Below the pieces are notes generated by a model. The model worked only from the letters and a program-made list of their open reading frames with translations. It was not told the DNA's origin and ran no database searches. The position numbers and the translations under genes were made by a program. A stretch of DNA of 64,000 nucleotides, from NCBI GenBank assembly GCA_037576215.1, contig JBANDB010000011.1, positions 2,666,001-2,730,000 of the forward strand, read 5' to 3'. Source of the DNA: Armillaria gallica. Its lineage: Eukaryota > Basidiomycota > Agaricomycetes > Agaricales > Physalacriaceae. Numbering within the stretch: position 1 is the stretch's first letter; each line of letters starts with the position of its first letter. This document shows, piece after piece, positions 1 to 11,375 of this stretch.

Positions 1-596
1 GAAAAGAACGTATTTGAGATTCTCCAACCTGTGAGAGCCTTGGCTGAACTCGAAAGAGTCCTCGCTCAAGTTCTGCAAAAGAGTGACGGCGTTATCTGTG
101 GGTTCACCTTCGCCATAGCTGGCCATGACGAAGATAGCGGCGGTGCCTTCCGGAAGACTGTCTAGTGTCTCAAAGTCGTATTCCTCGGGGTCACAAACCA
201 GAGAGGTCAGACCGAACTTGGCTTTGGCTTCCTTGGCGAGACGGATGGCATACTCTTCAGCAGTACCGGTTTGTGATCCGTAGAAGATGACCAGGCGCTT
301 GTTCTGTGTGGTTTTGGATAAGTAACCAAGTGAAAGGAGACCCAATGGCCACGTACCCCCGCCTTCATTTTGGCCGCAAAATCCCTGGGGTTCACATCAC
401 CGTCTTGTGAAGCTGTCGGCACTACGACTTTTTTCGGCTTTGCCACAGCGAAGAGTTGGTCACGAAAGAGGTATGCAGCAGCGAGGGCAACGCCGATGAC
501 GAGGATGAAGACGTCGGATGAAGACGTCGAAGACATGCTGGCGGCCAGGAAGTACGGCACTGCGGAGCGGGTTGTGGTGTTGAGCTCGACGTCCAT
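1..596 (-). CDS. CPR: NADPH-cytochrome P450 reductase, N-terminal part (cut by window edge)
   Basis: ER-anchored diflavin reductase that passes electrons from NADPH through FAD and FMN to cytochromes P450. Exons complement(357..596) and (1..303) are joined across a 53 nt intron, phase 0. Residues about 30-48 form the membrane anchor (FILVIGVALAAAYLF), followed by the flavodoxin-like FMN domain. That domain shows the FMN phosphate loop FYGSQTGTAEEYA and the ASYGEGEPTDNA loop. Only about 181 residues lie in the window; the FAD and NADPH domains continue beyond base 1. The first ATG at 596 gives MDVELN. An in-frame ATG at 536 (MSSTSSSDVF) sits directly before the anchor and could be the true start. 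Identification is firm; only the start is open. Confidence 0.93.
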
Positions 597-1612
597 GGCG
601 GCAGAAGTGTAAGGGAGATTGACGTTACCTTTGTAGATATATAGGAGGAAGAGTCGTGGGTGCAGCGGTGATGGAAGTAAAAGGAAAGAGGCCCAGGAAT
701 GCCCCACGCTTCGACGTGGCTCCGAATTTACCAAATGGCGTGTTGTTGCTCTGCGTTCTTTCCTTTTCGGTTTGCTTTCAGGGTCACATCTGACAATATC
801 ACGGTGTCCTTTCGCGTCGCACCAATGTTTCTTTGCCCTTCTATGATCCAACTTGTCATTTCTCCATTCTAGATGTTGCTTACTTGCTCTGTACTACTCA
901 TCCGACGGCCCTAGTGAGTGACTTAGCATCGTATTTTACCGTAAGATTATTCTTCTGTGATCGCAAACTGGCCATCGCCTTTCGGCCTTACGCTACTCTG
1001 CTCCCGTTATCTATCCCGAGATCCACTTTTGATCCCTTGAATGCTGTGTCGGACATCTTCTCGGATTGTTTCGGTCACATTTTTCACGTTGTATCCTCAA
1101 CGCCCGTTCATAGCCGACGGTATTTGCTCATCTCCAACAAGTAACCAGAGTTCGGGCCGCAACCGACGTGGAAGTTAGGCTGCAATTTTATCATGTGCAG
1201 CTGCTCTGCGACTCGCCGTCGACTTGCACCGTCCGCTCATCGACAAATGTTCCTGTTGCATTGTTCTTGTGATTTCGGGCTCCTGATATTATACCCCCAC
1301 CTTCCCACACCTCCCGATCCAGTCGCAGTGCACGTAGATCGCGGGCGATTCCAGACCATTGGGCGCATCAGCTTCTGGATCTCTTTACTCGGCGTCGAAA
1401 GGAGTCTATATGTCGGCTTGTAACCTTTTCAAGGACGTGTGGCCCCCGCGCTTTCCCAGTGTAATGGACTGTAATATCGTACCGATATCCGTCTTCTTCA
1501 CGACTAACCAATAGATGAGCAGCACTTATCACTATAATCGTGTATGACTCGATGCATAAATTTGATCTCTCAGAAAACATTCCAAAGTTTTGCTAAGTTA
1601 TCAAAGACAACG
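597..1612. other. intergenic region between divergent genes, no gene seen
   Basis: About 1 kb separates the reductase start (-) from the HIT gene start (+). Short open frames occur on both strands (for example 833-1144), but none shows a recognisable domain or fungal splice pattern. It must hold both promoters. I see no clear TATA box or repeat. Confidence 0.5.
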
Positions 1613-2362
1613 ATGGCACATGACCGCGAAACACCCGTTCTTTCCCTTCGAAAGGTTTTCCTTCCTTCTAGCATGACCTCTTTCCTTATCAAAGCACACG
1701 TCAACAGAAAACCCTCATCTTGGCATTCGGATCCTGGGTGCGCTTTCTGCCGCATCATCAGTGGCGAATCTGCCTCTGGGCTCGTATACGAAGATGATAA
1801 GATTATTGCCATCCTAGGTTCTTGCCTCTTTCGTATGTACTATTCTGAACCCCCACTCACCCCTCGAAGATATCCTCCCCCTACGCAAGGGCCACACTTT
1901 AGTTATTCCAAAGGCCCATTATGCGCGCTTATCGGAACTCCCGCCCGAATACGCTGCAGCACTAGGAGCTGGCGTCACCAAAGTCGCTCATGCCTTGACA
2001 CAAGGTACGGAACTACTGTGTATCGAAACGGGTTTTAATTTCCACTGCATACTTACAAAGTTCGATTAAGCTCTAGACAACACCGCTTTGAATGTAGTAT
2101 GCAACCAAGAATACGCACAAGCAGTCCCACATGTGAGTGGGTACCCCCAAGGATCATGATGTGGCACTGCTCTAACCAAGAATAGGTGCATTACCATATA
2201 ATTCCGGCCCCTACTTTCTCTGCAAAGTCTAAAACGTCGGGTATCATGCGTGACCCTCTTTTGACAAGGCGCCAGATGCATCAAATGGAGTTCGAATCTC
2301 GAGAAGAATTAGACGATGACGATGCTGCGTCTCTTTTGCAACTTTTAAGAGCAAAACTGTAG
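1613..2362 (+). CDS. HIT-family (histidine triad) nucleotide-binding protein
   Basis: HIT proteins bind and hydrolyse nucleotide phosphoramidates or dinucleoside polyphosphates. Exons 1613-1817, 1870-2004, 2071-2132 and 2186-2362 splice in phase to 192 residues. The spliced protein carries CAFCRIISGES at the domain start, then the LPLRKGHTLVIPK strand region and the triad PHVHYHIIP, with histidines at about residues 134, 136 and 138. The triad is split exactly by the third intron. The C-terminal tail is acidic and Leu-rich. The chosen ATG has A at -3 and G at +4. An upstream in-frame ATG (1544) would add a basic, Ser-rich 23-residue leader that could target mitochondria, and an internal ATG (1672) lies nearer the domain. 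It resembles the HNT1/HINT class; the substrate cannot be told from sequence. Confidence 0.9.
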
Positions 2363-2493
2363 GTAGACCAAGGAGAGATCAAGACAATATACGTCAAGTG
2401 CATAGATATCTTAACACCCGCGAGCCACATTACGAAGCCACTAATAATTTTACCTGTGGCTGTCTGATCAGAGAACCACGACGAGTCTTCTTC

Positions 2494-3990
2494 TCAAGGC
2501 CGGGATGACCGACGTACTTCATCGAGGTCGACTTCGCTCTTGATATTCTCGATGATCAAGCCCCACTCATGATCTTTCTTCAATCTAAGAGTAACGTTCT
2601 GAATCACGGAGTTTTATCTGTGACCTGGGAAAAGAAATCGAAGGTCACGCAGGACTTTTACACCACCTTTCAGCGTCTGGACCTCATGAGGACTCGAACA
2701 TCGCGACTGGATGATATCGAGAATGGGTAGGACATACATATATCTCGCATTGGTCTTGGTGTGTTCATTTTCGAGTGTTGTGCACTCGTACGACGCTCCA
2801 ACGTCGAGAGTGAAGACCTCCAACTTCGGGACCAAAGACGAATAGCCACCGCACACAAGCAATACAACTCTCCATTGGCGATGGCCCGTAACTTTAGGGT
2901 GAGATGCGTCAATTCGCTGGTTAATAGAAGTATAGACGCCACCTCCCGACTTTCAAGTTCCAGTGACGTGGGAGAACATCGAGAACGTGGAATTAGGACG
3001 GCCTCAGCAACGTTTTGGTGGTGCACAGAAGTATGCAAATGATATCAACGAAGGGAGAGTGAGACAGCGGGGGAAGATGGAATATTCTTCGGGATCAAAC
3101 CGTGGTGGTTCGCGCACAATGAGGCTCAACAGGTGGAGGAGTGTGTAATACACTCTGCGGGTTGTCAAGAGCGCGGAACGACAGTGAGCAATGGGTTAGG
3201 ATAGATGCGACAACTGTGAGCTGACGATGCACGTCGACCCAGTTGTTAATCAGACACAACACCGTCAGGCGTGTCAATGCATCGAGTTCGAGAAAGCATC
3301 CACCCTCTGTGTTTATTGTAGCCGTTAAAAAAGGAGCATGGTGGAAGACGTCGACTGAACCGATCACATTGTCGCCATCGTCTTGTTCATCCATGATGGT
3401 CACCATCTGGAGTAAAGGGAATTTCGCCGGCGGCATATAGTGTAGCATGTCAGGCGTGATGGTCGATGCGTGCCATCAGGTGCCATCGCCTTCCTTGCGC
3501 TACGACAGTTTGGAGGGAAAATATGTCCAGAATCCCCATAGATATGGAGAGGACATTGTCCTGAGAGCCGAAGAAACTCCTTCGCGATTTCCATCCGACG
3601 GGTTTCCGTGTACCTGTAAAAATCCTTCGCCACAACACGAAAAAATCGCCAGAGTGTGGGACTCGAGCGACCAATGGATCGCCAATGACATACCAAGAGC
3701 CAGGGCATACTGTTGAGGTCGAAGACAGTGCACCGCGACTCTGCGCAGCCGTGCTCAAATATCTCGAGAAGAACATCTTCAGTTAGGCGACGGATGGGGG
3801 ATAATAGGGATCGATGGAAGTCAAGATACTGGGCAAGCTTGGCACGGACAGTGGCGACTTGCTAGCCCGAAAGTGCTTCTTCAGCATTAGCAATTAGGTT
3901 TTGAATAACGGGCCTATCGGATTAGGAGGGCAGCGCGTTCGAGAATAAGAGAGGGCAACGAGTGAAGAATAAGTCCGAAGACTTTTCCCT
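2494..3990 (-). pseudogene. decayed F-box protein gene
   Basis: Reading from about 3990 down, the frame gives the coiled lead-in of agaricomycete F-box proteins (VIQNLIANAEEAL), then LLSPIRRLTEDVLLEIFEHG and VCHWRSIGRSSPTLW. These are the F-box itself. Further down come weak leucine-rich blocks (FPLLQMVTIMDE; VPKLEVFTLDVGASYE). The frame is broken by in-frame stops at 3922-3924, 3862-3864 and 2614-2616, and continuity needs several frame changes between 3450 and 2860. Intact relatives would act as substrate adaptors of SCF ubiquitin ligases. This copy is most simply a pseudogene. Confidence 0.75.
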
Positions 3991-4256
3991 CGAATGGTAT
4001 GCATGATGCAATTATTGTGCATCCACTGAATGAGTACGCATGCTGGGGAAGTTTAACAAAGAAACGCACGGATGTTCATGCAAAGAAAGGGTACCTGGAA
4101 GACTGCTCGGAAATATCCGAATCCAAGAATACCGGCAGACCGGCATGAGATGTGACTTCATCAGTTCTTCCACCAAGTTCCACCACTGGTCAGTAACGTT
4201 TATTTATTATCTCGATACCAGTATTTTGTACGATTTCTAATATTTTCCTTCAAATC

Positions 4257-5046
4257 CATGTCACAGCCGAACGCAGGCCCTTCCCCAGGAGCTCGTAGAT
4301 GTATTTAACGACGCTTTTCATGATGACCACGGCGCCCTGGTTTCCCGCGTATCTCGCCGTTATCTTTTTGAGGTTCTCCAAATTTCCAGTCGCCGCTCCT
4401 GTAGTCACTACCTCAGGTTGACCTTACAGCATCTTCCTCTTATCTGCCTCTGCTTGTAAAGCGTATTGAGCTCAGAGTGGAAGCCATCTACATTCCAGCC
4501 CAAACCAGTCCCATATTCGAATCTCCGCTTGGTACATAATATAGAATACCTTGGGCTTCACGATATTCCTTGGAGAATTTTACCCTACAAGAAGCAAGCA
4601 GTGCTATTCTCTCACTCCCATCGACCGAGGTCACGGTGTCTTTCTCTCGACTGCTTGGGTTGGCTCCTGTGTTTTTGCAGATCTCTGGGCGCTCTTGTCC
4701 CCGGATGATGACGCCATCAGGAGGCGACTTCAACCTGTGTTCTGTGGACGTGCTTTTGTCAGTTTCAAGTGATGGTCCGAATCTTGAGGGACGAACCAAG
4801 GTGCATGTTACAGTATTTCTTTGGGAGAGCCAGACTGACTTCGAATTGTATGCAAGGCCTGATTTAAGTTTGCTTAGACTCGAATCAGTCTCACCGCCGG
4901 TTGATGACAATCGATCAATCCGGAGATGGATGCTGGTTGATCGATTGTCATTAACCGAAGTAGGGACTGATTTGAGTGTGCAGTTTGCTTGTAATGAACA
5001 GACAGGGCTTCGTGTGCCTAGAGGCGAGGTTCTGGACGTTCATTAG
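4257..5046 (+). pseudogene. F-box-like gene remnant
   Basis: Around 4285-4380 one frame reads LPQELVDVFNDAF then LVSRVSRRYLFEVLQI. This matches the short F-box at the start of many agaricomycete F-box proteins (LPQELVD...L...SLVSR.W). The only upstream ATG (4257) is in another frame. After a stop near 4460 a 158-codon open frame runs from 4570 to 5046 (ENFTLQEASSAILSLPS at its start), in the place of the usual leucine-rich half. No splice solution joining the two was found. I call it a remnant next to the better-preserved one on the other strand; an undetected intron could rescue it. Confidence 0.4.
4900..4955. repeat. short inverted repeat (hairpin)
   Basis: Nineteen-base arms at 4900-4918 and 4937-4955 match as an inverted repeat at 18 of 19 positions, around an 18-base spacer. 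The pair lies inside the long open frame of the F-box-like remnant. It could be a foldback trace or chance; nothing else supports a function. Confidence 0.6.
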
Positions 5047-5049
5047 CTA

Positions 5050-5306
5050 TTCTTGCTTCGCACAGGATAACTTAAATTTGGTTGGCAAGAAGTGTATTCG
5101 ACGTTAGAGTCCTGCTCGGGAAGACAGATATATTTTTGTCGCAAAGGGCCACACAAATAAGTTTGATGCGGGTGCTGTTGTCCGGAAGCGTGTATCCGGA
5201 TACTTGATTGCGCTGGCACACTAGACCTACCCTCTAATGCATGTGTTTGCCCAAAATCGCGATCCTGGTGCTGATTGATTGTTCGCATATGCAAAGTGTA
5301 CATCAT
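5050..5306 (-). repeat. dispersed repeat, copy A (small-protein-like)
   Basis: Read on the minus strand, this stretch aligns by eye with plus-strand 18395-18620 through several shared blocks. These are a GCGATTTTGGG-like block, a block TAGTGTGCCAGC, and a block TTTGCGAC followed by AAAAA. Translated, both give a signature of the form H-x-D-x-DFG-x-TH-x-LE (here QDRDFGQTHALE). Spacing is kept, with small indels. It is either a decayed small-protein gene family or a non-coding mobile sequence. It is not a known family to me. Confidence 0.5.
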
Positions 5307-6641
5307 GGTTTTAATTGTATTCTGATCTGCTGCATATTTAGCTGGAATGCTCTCATCCTTTCAAGCTGATACGGTCCAAGGACGGCGACACCTGGATTCA
5401 CCCAATATTAAAAATCTTTCCTCCGGGACGTCAGGCCCGATACTGGCAGGAGGAAGTATATTGAATAATGGACCGTTACCCTACGTCGAACCTTGTCTCG
5501 GTGCTTTGACTACGCCCAGGCTATGCGGCTCAACTTCGGTAGGTACGAAGTAGTACATAGTCGCAGTGACAAGTGGTCCCTATCATTGTCAAAGATCATA
5601 CCATAGCTCCATCATTGCGTCACCGGTTTTTGGAAAGGTCTGGTCCACAGAACCTCGCTCTCAAGTGAGGATATCTCGGACCATCCTTCTTATAATCCTT
5701 CGTGTCTCCCGGCTGAATACGACTCTTTGTCGGTCTTCCATTCTGCATTTTATAATGTTGTGGTCTATTGACACCTCCTGGCTTGAGGTCAGTGAAGTCT
5801 TGCATCAATAATGACTTGAATAAGTATCTAGAACGTCAGCTGCAGGTCCAGAATCGCTTCCTGACGGATGTTTCTACAAAAACACGTTTGCCACCTTTTT
5901 GTGCCTGTGATGATTGGATAAATTCTAGCATACGAGTAGTAACTCAGTCTGCCCATGTATCTACCTTGACTGCTCCTAACTTTGGCACGTTTACCATGCA
6001 AATGCGACGTACTATTATTTTCGTTGGGAGGAGGAGCGTTGAGAAACGGTCTCAGGGTAGCAGCGTCGGCTGTTTCGAATGGTTTCGTAACATTTCTCAG
6101 GGACCTAGAGTTATGACAAGGGCCTCGAATGTATTCAATGCCTTATTTGACGGCATGTAGAATGTTAATGACCGGTGAGACGCGAGCCTTCGGCGAAATG
6201 TTAAGATGCATATCGTCCTATGACTGAACATGTGCAACTTTGATAACCATGAACTTCCACCGTAGAGTCGTCCTTTACGTTTCACGTATGGAAGGGGTTG
6301 ATGTCATGGATCATCCGGGTTTGGCAAACTCGCGGCGACGACACGAGGACATGGAATATATAGAATAAAGTCAGTAAATTAATAGTAGCGGTGAGGAGAG
6401 TAGATGACGTCAGACGGAGACGGAAGCATCCGACAGGGTGATGTGTGATAGAGCCTAGCGCTGTTGCCTCTTGCAGACGGATATTATCATACTATCAGTG
6501 AGGGCAGGCCTCGAAGACATCGCAGTACAGGGACGCTCATCGTTCTTCTTTGTCACCGACGTTGTCCGTGGTATCCAGCGCTTGCCATTATCGACGACGT
6601 ACCCTAATCCTCGCCCGACGTTCCGTTCACCGCTTCCACCA
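5050..6641. other. gene-poor region with one dispersed repeat copy
   Basis: No gene could be supported here. The first 250 bases (5050-5306) hold a diverged repeat that recurs near 18.4 kb (listed separately). Several open frames of 60-130 codons occur (for example 5768-6160), without domain, signal peptide or splice logic. The last 150 bases form the YPD1 leader. Confidence 0.45.
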
Positions 6642-7425
6642 ATGTCCCGCACCGTGACGGCCTCAGCCTCCGAGCCACGCCCACCGTCTCCTGTCCCGCC
6701 CGTCACGACCGATTCCAAATCCCCACCATCGCTGAAACCCGTCGACCATGTTACAGTCGATGTAGCCCTGAAGCACCAACGGCCGCCGTCCGATGAGGAC
6801 CGTAGCCCGACAGAGAAGTCTACCGCTAGATCTCCATCGCCCGACGGCTCAGCACAATCCGACGATTCCGCTGAAACCCCAGCCCCAGAGGTGCCCTATA
6901 TCCTCTTAGACTTACCCTTTTCCCTGCTTCTTATCGTTCATATTCATTAGGCTCCATCATCTCCCGCAACTATCAATATGGATACTTTCCGCCAGATTCT
7001 TGATCTTGATGAGGATGAAACACACGATTTTTCCTCCTCCATGGTCTGGGCTTACTTTACCCAAGTACGAAGCACTTTCAAGAAGATGGATAGTGCATTG
7101 TGCGTCCCCTTTTTCATTAATAATACGTCGACTTATCCATATCAGACAAGCAAAAGACCTGCAAGAGCTATCATCTCTTGGCCACTTCCTTAAAGGTTCA
7201 TCTGGTCAGATCGGTGTTGCCCGTGTCGAGGTCTCATGCCAGAAGATTCAATATTACGGCAAACTTCGTAATGAGCACGACGACGGCGATGTATCCGATA
7301 CGCAAGCACTCGACAGAATCACGGCCCTTCTGGCGCAAGTCAAGAACGACTATGAGGCTGCCGAGGACTGGCTCAAGAACTGGTATATGGAGAGGGGCGT
7401 GGAAGGGCCACCAGCCGACGACTAG
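6642..7425 (+). CDS. YPD1: YPD1-like histidine phosphotransfer protein
   Basis: Carries phosphate from hybrid sensor kinases to response regulators of the HOG/SSK1 and SKN7 type. Exons 6642-6890, 6951-7099 and 7146-7425 splice in phase to 225 residues. Residues 1-85 are Ser/Pro/Glu-rich and look disordered. The HPt four-helix bundle starts near MDTFRQILDLDED and contains SSLGHFLKGSSG, with the phospho-accepting histidine at about residue 146. It ends with the helical LKNWYMERG. The family core is about 130-170 residues, so the N-terminal extension is long. Regulation is not visible. A longer upstream reading from 6471 exists but its start is weaker. Confidence 0.92.
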
Positions 7426-8262
7426 TACTACAAGTACGCTTCTTCATCGACTGTTTACCTTCCAGCACGTTCACCTTCTGCAGGGATTTTGGATGAGGTA
7501 CGTAGAGGTGATGAAAGGACACCATTACCGTTTTTACCCAGGGGAAGGAAAAAGGATATGAACATACGCTTTTCATGTACAGGCAACGTCCCGACCGTTC
7601 GCCAGACGGATTTTCAGTGGAGGATGGGAGGATTTTATTGTTCTACACATATGCCAAACGCGGGATGAGGTCGGCAATAGTATTCCGGTCCAATGTCAGC
7701 GTATTCTCCCAACTACTGCCTTAAAGCCTTTCGAGCCGAGGCTCGTTCTCATGTCTTATCTTGGTTATCTCTTCTCGCTGTCAGCTATCGTGTTGTTGTA
7801 ATTTTTCGTCCATCATCTCTCCTTGTCTATGACTCATTTTTATCTGTGTACCAATTATTTAGGACGCGCTTCCCATCCGGTTAGCTGCATATAAGATGTG
7901 CATGAGCAAGTTTCGCCATAATCGCGGTGCCTTCCATGCTGCGACCACTCAAACTTGTCCATATCACGGTCTAAAGAACGTGTCGGCTGCGTGTCTGTGG
8001 CATGATTTACTATATGCTGGCTCACACAACTGAGAAACGGTGACTTGTGTGGTGACTGGAAGCAACGAGAGGTCCAATGCAACATCGATAACTATATCTA
8101 TCAGAATAATAACCTGTACTGTAAGATCAAAACAAAGGAAAAGGAGTGTACATATGTTGAAAACTGGAAAACTGTTGAGGACAAGTGGAGGACGATATTC
8201 GGGCCGACGGACCGAACATGTGGACTACGCTGACTAACTCTTCTTAAAGTTGAATCACTTCC
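7426..8262. other. intergenic region with a cysteine-bearing 62-codon ORF
   Basis: Between YPD1 and the SDHAF1 gene there is no recognised gene. A plus-strand ORF at 8045-8233 (62 codons) has four Cys, many Asn, Lys and Tyr, and no signal peptide. On the minus strand, about 7895-7950 carries a short motif (GRHRDYGETCS) that resembles the dispersed repeat at 5.1 and 18.4 kb. Neither is proven. Confidence 0.35.
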
Positions 8263-8595
8263 ATGACGCGGAGGTCAGGATTTCAAAAGGAGGTCCTGAG
8301 CCTCTACAGAAGGTATGCCCCATGAATTTTGCTCTGTAAATGTCAGTCCCATGTCGTAGTTCCTAGGGCCCTCCGAATGGTACAGACCAAGCCCCCGTCA
8401 ACCCGAGCAAAGTTCCTCCTCTTCGTCCGGTACAACTTTCACCAAAATGCGACCAACATCTCGCCGAGACAGGTTGGTGTCATTGAGCATCTCATGAGGC
8501 AGGGTAGGAAGCAGATTGAGATGTATGAGGATCCTTCGGTGAAGGATTGTTGGGTGTCGAAAGAGATGAAGGAGTGGAATAAGCAGCGGACGTAG
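8263..8595 (+). CDS. SDH6: SDHAF1/SDH6-type LYR protein (succinate dehydrogenase assembly factor)
   Basis: Mitochondrial matrix chaperone that helps insert iron-sulfur clusters into the SDHB subunit of complex II. Exons 8263-8312 and 8367-8595 (intron 54 nt, split codon) give 92 residues. The LYR motif is VLSLYRRALR, with the intron inside it. It is followed by the charged RYNFHQNA segment, IEHLMRQGRKQ and the typical tail MYEDPSVKDCWVS. Length and motif order match fungal SDHAF1 proteins, which are about 80-110 residues. The only sensible ATG is at 8263. The window also codes SDHAF4 and KGD1. Confidence 0.9.
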
Positions 8596-8856
8596 TTCTG
8601 TATGTTATCATTCGGCTTTTTCTTTGAACACCAATGGTTATCATTTATTTATAGGTGTGTGGAATTTCTTCTTATACGATCTCATGCATTGGCGCAATTC
8701 AACAGCAGCAACCATTTGTATCGTTACCCCAGAGAGAAGCAGAATACACTCAATATATACTTACAGGCCAGACGTGCTGGCTTGGTTGAAAAGGCTGGGT
8801 TCTGTTCTATTATTCTATCCTGCTACCGACTGTAAACAGATCAAAGCGGGAAGATC

Positions 8857-10667
8857 CTATACGACACCCTTTTCTCTGAGTGCCTTGATTTCGCTTTCCG
8901 AATACCCCAACTCTCCCAGGACCTGCCAGCACATGTTTCCCATGGAGAAAATATGGACGACACCAAGAAGCACTCACCTCGTACGTGTGCTGAGAGAGCC
9001 ATGGGGGTGGCAGACGAACAGGCATCTTCTCCCCATTGTATGATACGGCAGGCGCCACCAGTTTAATCTTACCTGCGCGTGGATGCTATGATTCGTGCGG
9101 TCAAACCAAGGGTGAATACCGCCAAAACGAAGACACTTACGTCTACTTCCACGGTCACCTTCCTTGCTATCGCCTGCAAGTAAACTTAAATGTGAGAAGT
9201 GACAAACGTGCCATGTGAATGAAGTACCTGAGGGTGCTCGAAAGTCTCGCGAATGTTGTTGATGGGCCCATAGGGAACACTGAAAGAAGGACCTGTCAGT
9301 CTACAGAAGAAGGTGAAAGCTGACATTTGCTATTATACCCGATCCCTTCAAACATCGCCAGCCATTCATCGCGATTCTTCGTCATGAGGATATCGGTGAT
9401 TATCGTCACAAGCTCTTCTCTATTCTGAACGCGGACGAGGTTGGAGGAAAACCTAGGGTCTTGAGGAAGATCGGGCCGAGAGAGAATCTCAGTACAAAAG
9501 GAGGCGAACTAAAAGTGGAGAACTTTAGCCCAAAAGAGTCGATGAGTCCCAAAAGTTACGAACCTGTCTGTCATTCCCAGCGCCTATCATGATAAAGCCA
9601 TCTTTACACTGGAAAACCTGGTAGGGAACTATCGATGGATGTGCAGTACCGTGCCTGGAGGCTTCTTTGTTAGCGATCAAGTAGTTGGATGCTATATTTG
9701 CCAATCCCGCGATCTATTATCACCAGGTACATAGTACTAGTCAGTGAAGGGTAACCGATCGATGGTGCTCGGAGACGTTCTAACCTGAGTCTCGAATAAG
9801 TTGCAATCTATCCAGACACCCTTCCCGGTTTGCTGGCGAGATAGCAGTCCAGCCATGATTGCGCCGTGTGCGTAGAGTCCAGTAGCAATATCGGTGGCTG
9901 CTACGCCTACTTTGGACGGAGGACGGTTGGGTTCACCTGTTCTAAGCAAGAACTCAGAAGGTGACCAGATACATAGTAAAGCAACGTACATGTGCATCAA
10001 CCCCGCTTCACCTTCAATAATCACATCATAGCCCGCCGCTTTTCTATACGGACCGGTCTGTCCATAACCTAAAGTTCAATCAAGGCGCCGATCGAGCCCT
10101 GCCAAAATAAAGGCCCACCAGTAATTGAAGCATAAACCAAGCGTGGATTAATCTCCCTACAATCCTCCCACCCCAGCTTCATTTCTGCGAGTTTCCCGGA
10201 AATATAGTTTTCCACAAGCACATCAGACTGAGCGATGAGCTTGTGCAAGATGGAGATACCCTCATCTGACTTGAAATTGATCGTGATGGAACGTTTGTTA
10301 CGATTGACCGCTAAAAAGTAGGCGGATTCGGGAGGAAGAGATTGATCAGCCGTGGAAAGCAGAGGGGCTGAAGGAGGGTTCCACGTTCCTTGGAAGGGAC
10401 AAGGGGAGGTCAGGAACCCATCATTGCGGTGAAGAAATATTTACTCGTGTCGTCGCCTTTTCCACACTGTTCAACCTTGATCACATCCGCCCCTAAGTCT
10501 GCGAGCAGCATGGTCGCGGTAGGGCCAGCGAGTACCCGTGTCAGGTCAAGGATTTTGATACCCTTGAGTGGGGGTGGTATTCCGCCTGGCTCATTCCTGA
10601 CTTGTGTTTGCAGAAAACGCAATCCGGAACGTGTGCAGCGACCTGCGAACAACTTGGAGGCAAGCAT
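8857..10667 (-). CDS. family III (CaiB/BaiF) CoA-transferase, probably mitochondrial
   Basis: Transfers CoA between carboxylic acids through an aspartyl-CoA thioester. Ten exons, complement of 10445-10667, 10119-10388, 9990-10068, 9785-9941, 9564-9713, 9339-9508, 9228-9279, 9141-9173, 8978-9085 and 8857-8922, join in phase to 435 residues. The first 25 residues are Arg-rich without acid ([18 protein letters not shown]), like a mitochondrial presequence. The domain follows: [33 protein letters not shown]. The expected catalytic Asp is at about 179 in [13 protein letters not shown]. The C-terminal part has [16 protein letters not shown]. Closest in layout to succinyl-CoA:glutarate CoA-transferase (SUGCT); formyl-CoA transferase is the alternative. 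An in-frame ATG at 10700 would add 11 residues. Confidence 0.88.
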
Positions 10668-11375
10668 GGTTGAGTCGGCCCGATGGAACCCGACGGGCAC
10701 CGGACTTGTCGGCTGTAACTATTTCAATCTCGGAGTTGCCTCTCTTGTACTATGATCATCACCTTCCCTGCAGCTTCACGAGTCTCGACTGCATTTCGTC
10801 AACGATGGATGGAACGTGGAATTTCAAGCGCAACGTCATTTCCAAGAGATAAGATATCGCACCAATTGCATGCTTTGTTCTCGGGACCTAGCCTGTAACT
10901 CTGGCTCTTGCGACCTCGCGGGTTTTCTTTACTGGTTCTGTGTGCCTTCCGAGCCGTGTGCTAAACATTTAGATGGTCCCCGCTATAGGGGTGGAGCAGT
11001 CCCGCTTTCTGCATAAGCACTGTTGCGACCGGTATCCCCAAGCGACGGACTTCTGATTTTCTATGCGTTCGACCTCGTTCGCGTGGCGCCGTTTCCTTGC
11101 TTCTGGTTAGGTCTCTCTAGTTCCCATAGTATCTGGACATTCTGTGGAAGCAAAGTTAAGGTTGGTTGATCGACGCGTTCCTAAGTTCTTTGGAAATAAC
11201 ATGTGAGGCCGCGGCAACGGGTTTGACAAACGTGATCGTCCCGCCTTACTGCTTTTAATACATACTCCGTTTTACGCGCCGGCTTTTATAACTGAGATGC
11301 ATTTGTATCTATGATGGCCCTCTCCCTTTTACCGCCATAGCCCCCCGGTCTCCTTACACTACTCTGTCTCTAACC
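10668..11375. other. divergent intergenic region (CoA-transferase / receptor)
   Basis: About 700 bases lie between two divergently transcribed starts and must carry both promoters. No ORF with a domain and no repeat was seen. A pyrimidine-rich run precedes the receptor ATG. Confidence 0.5.
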
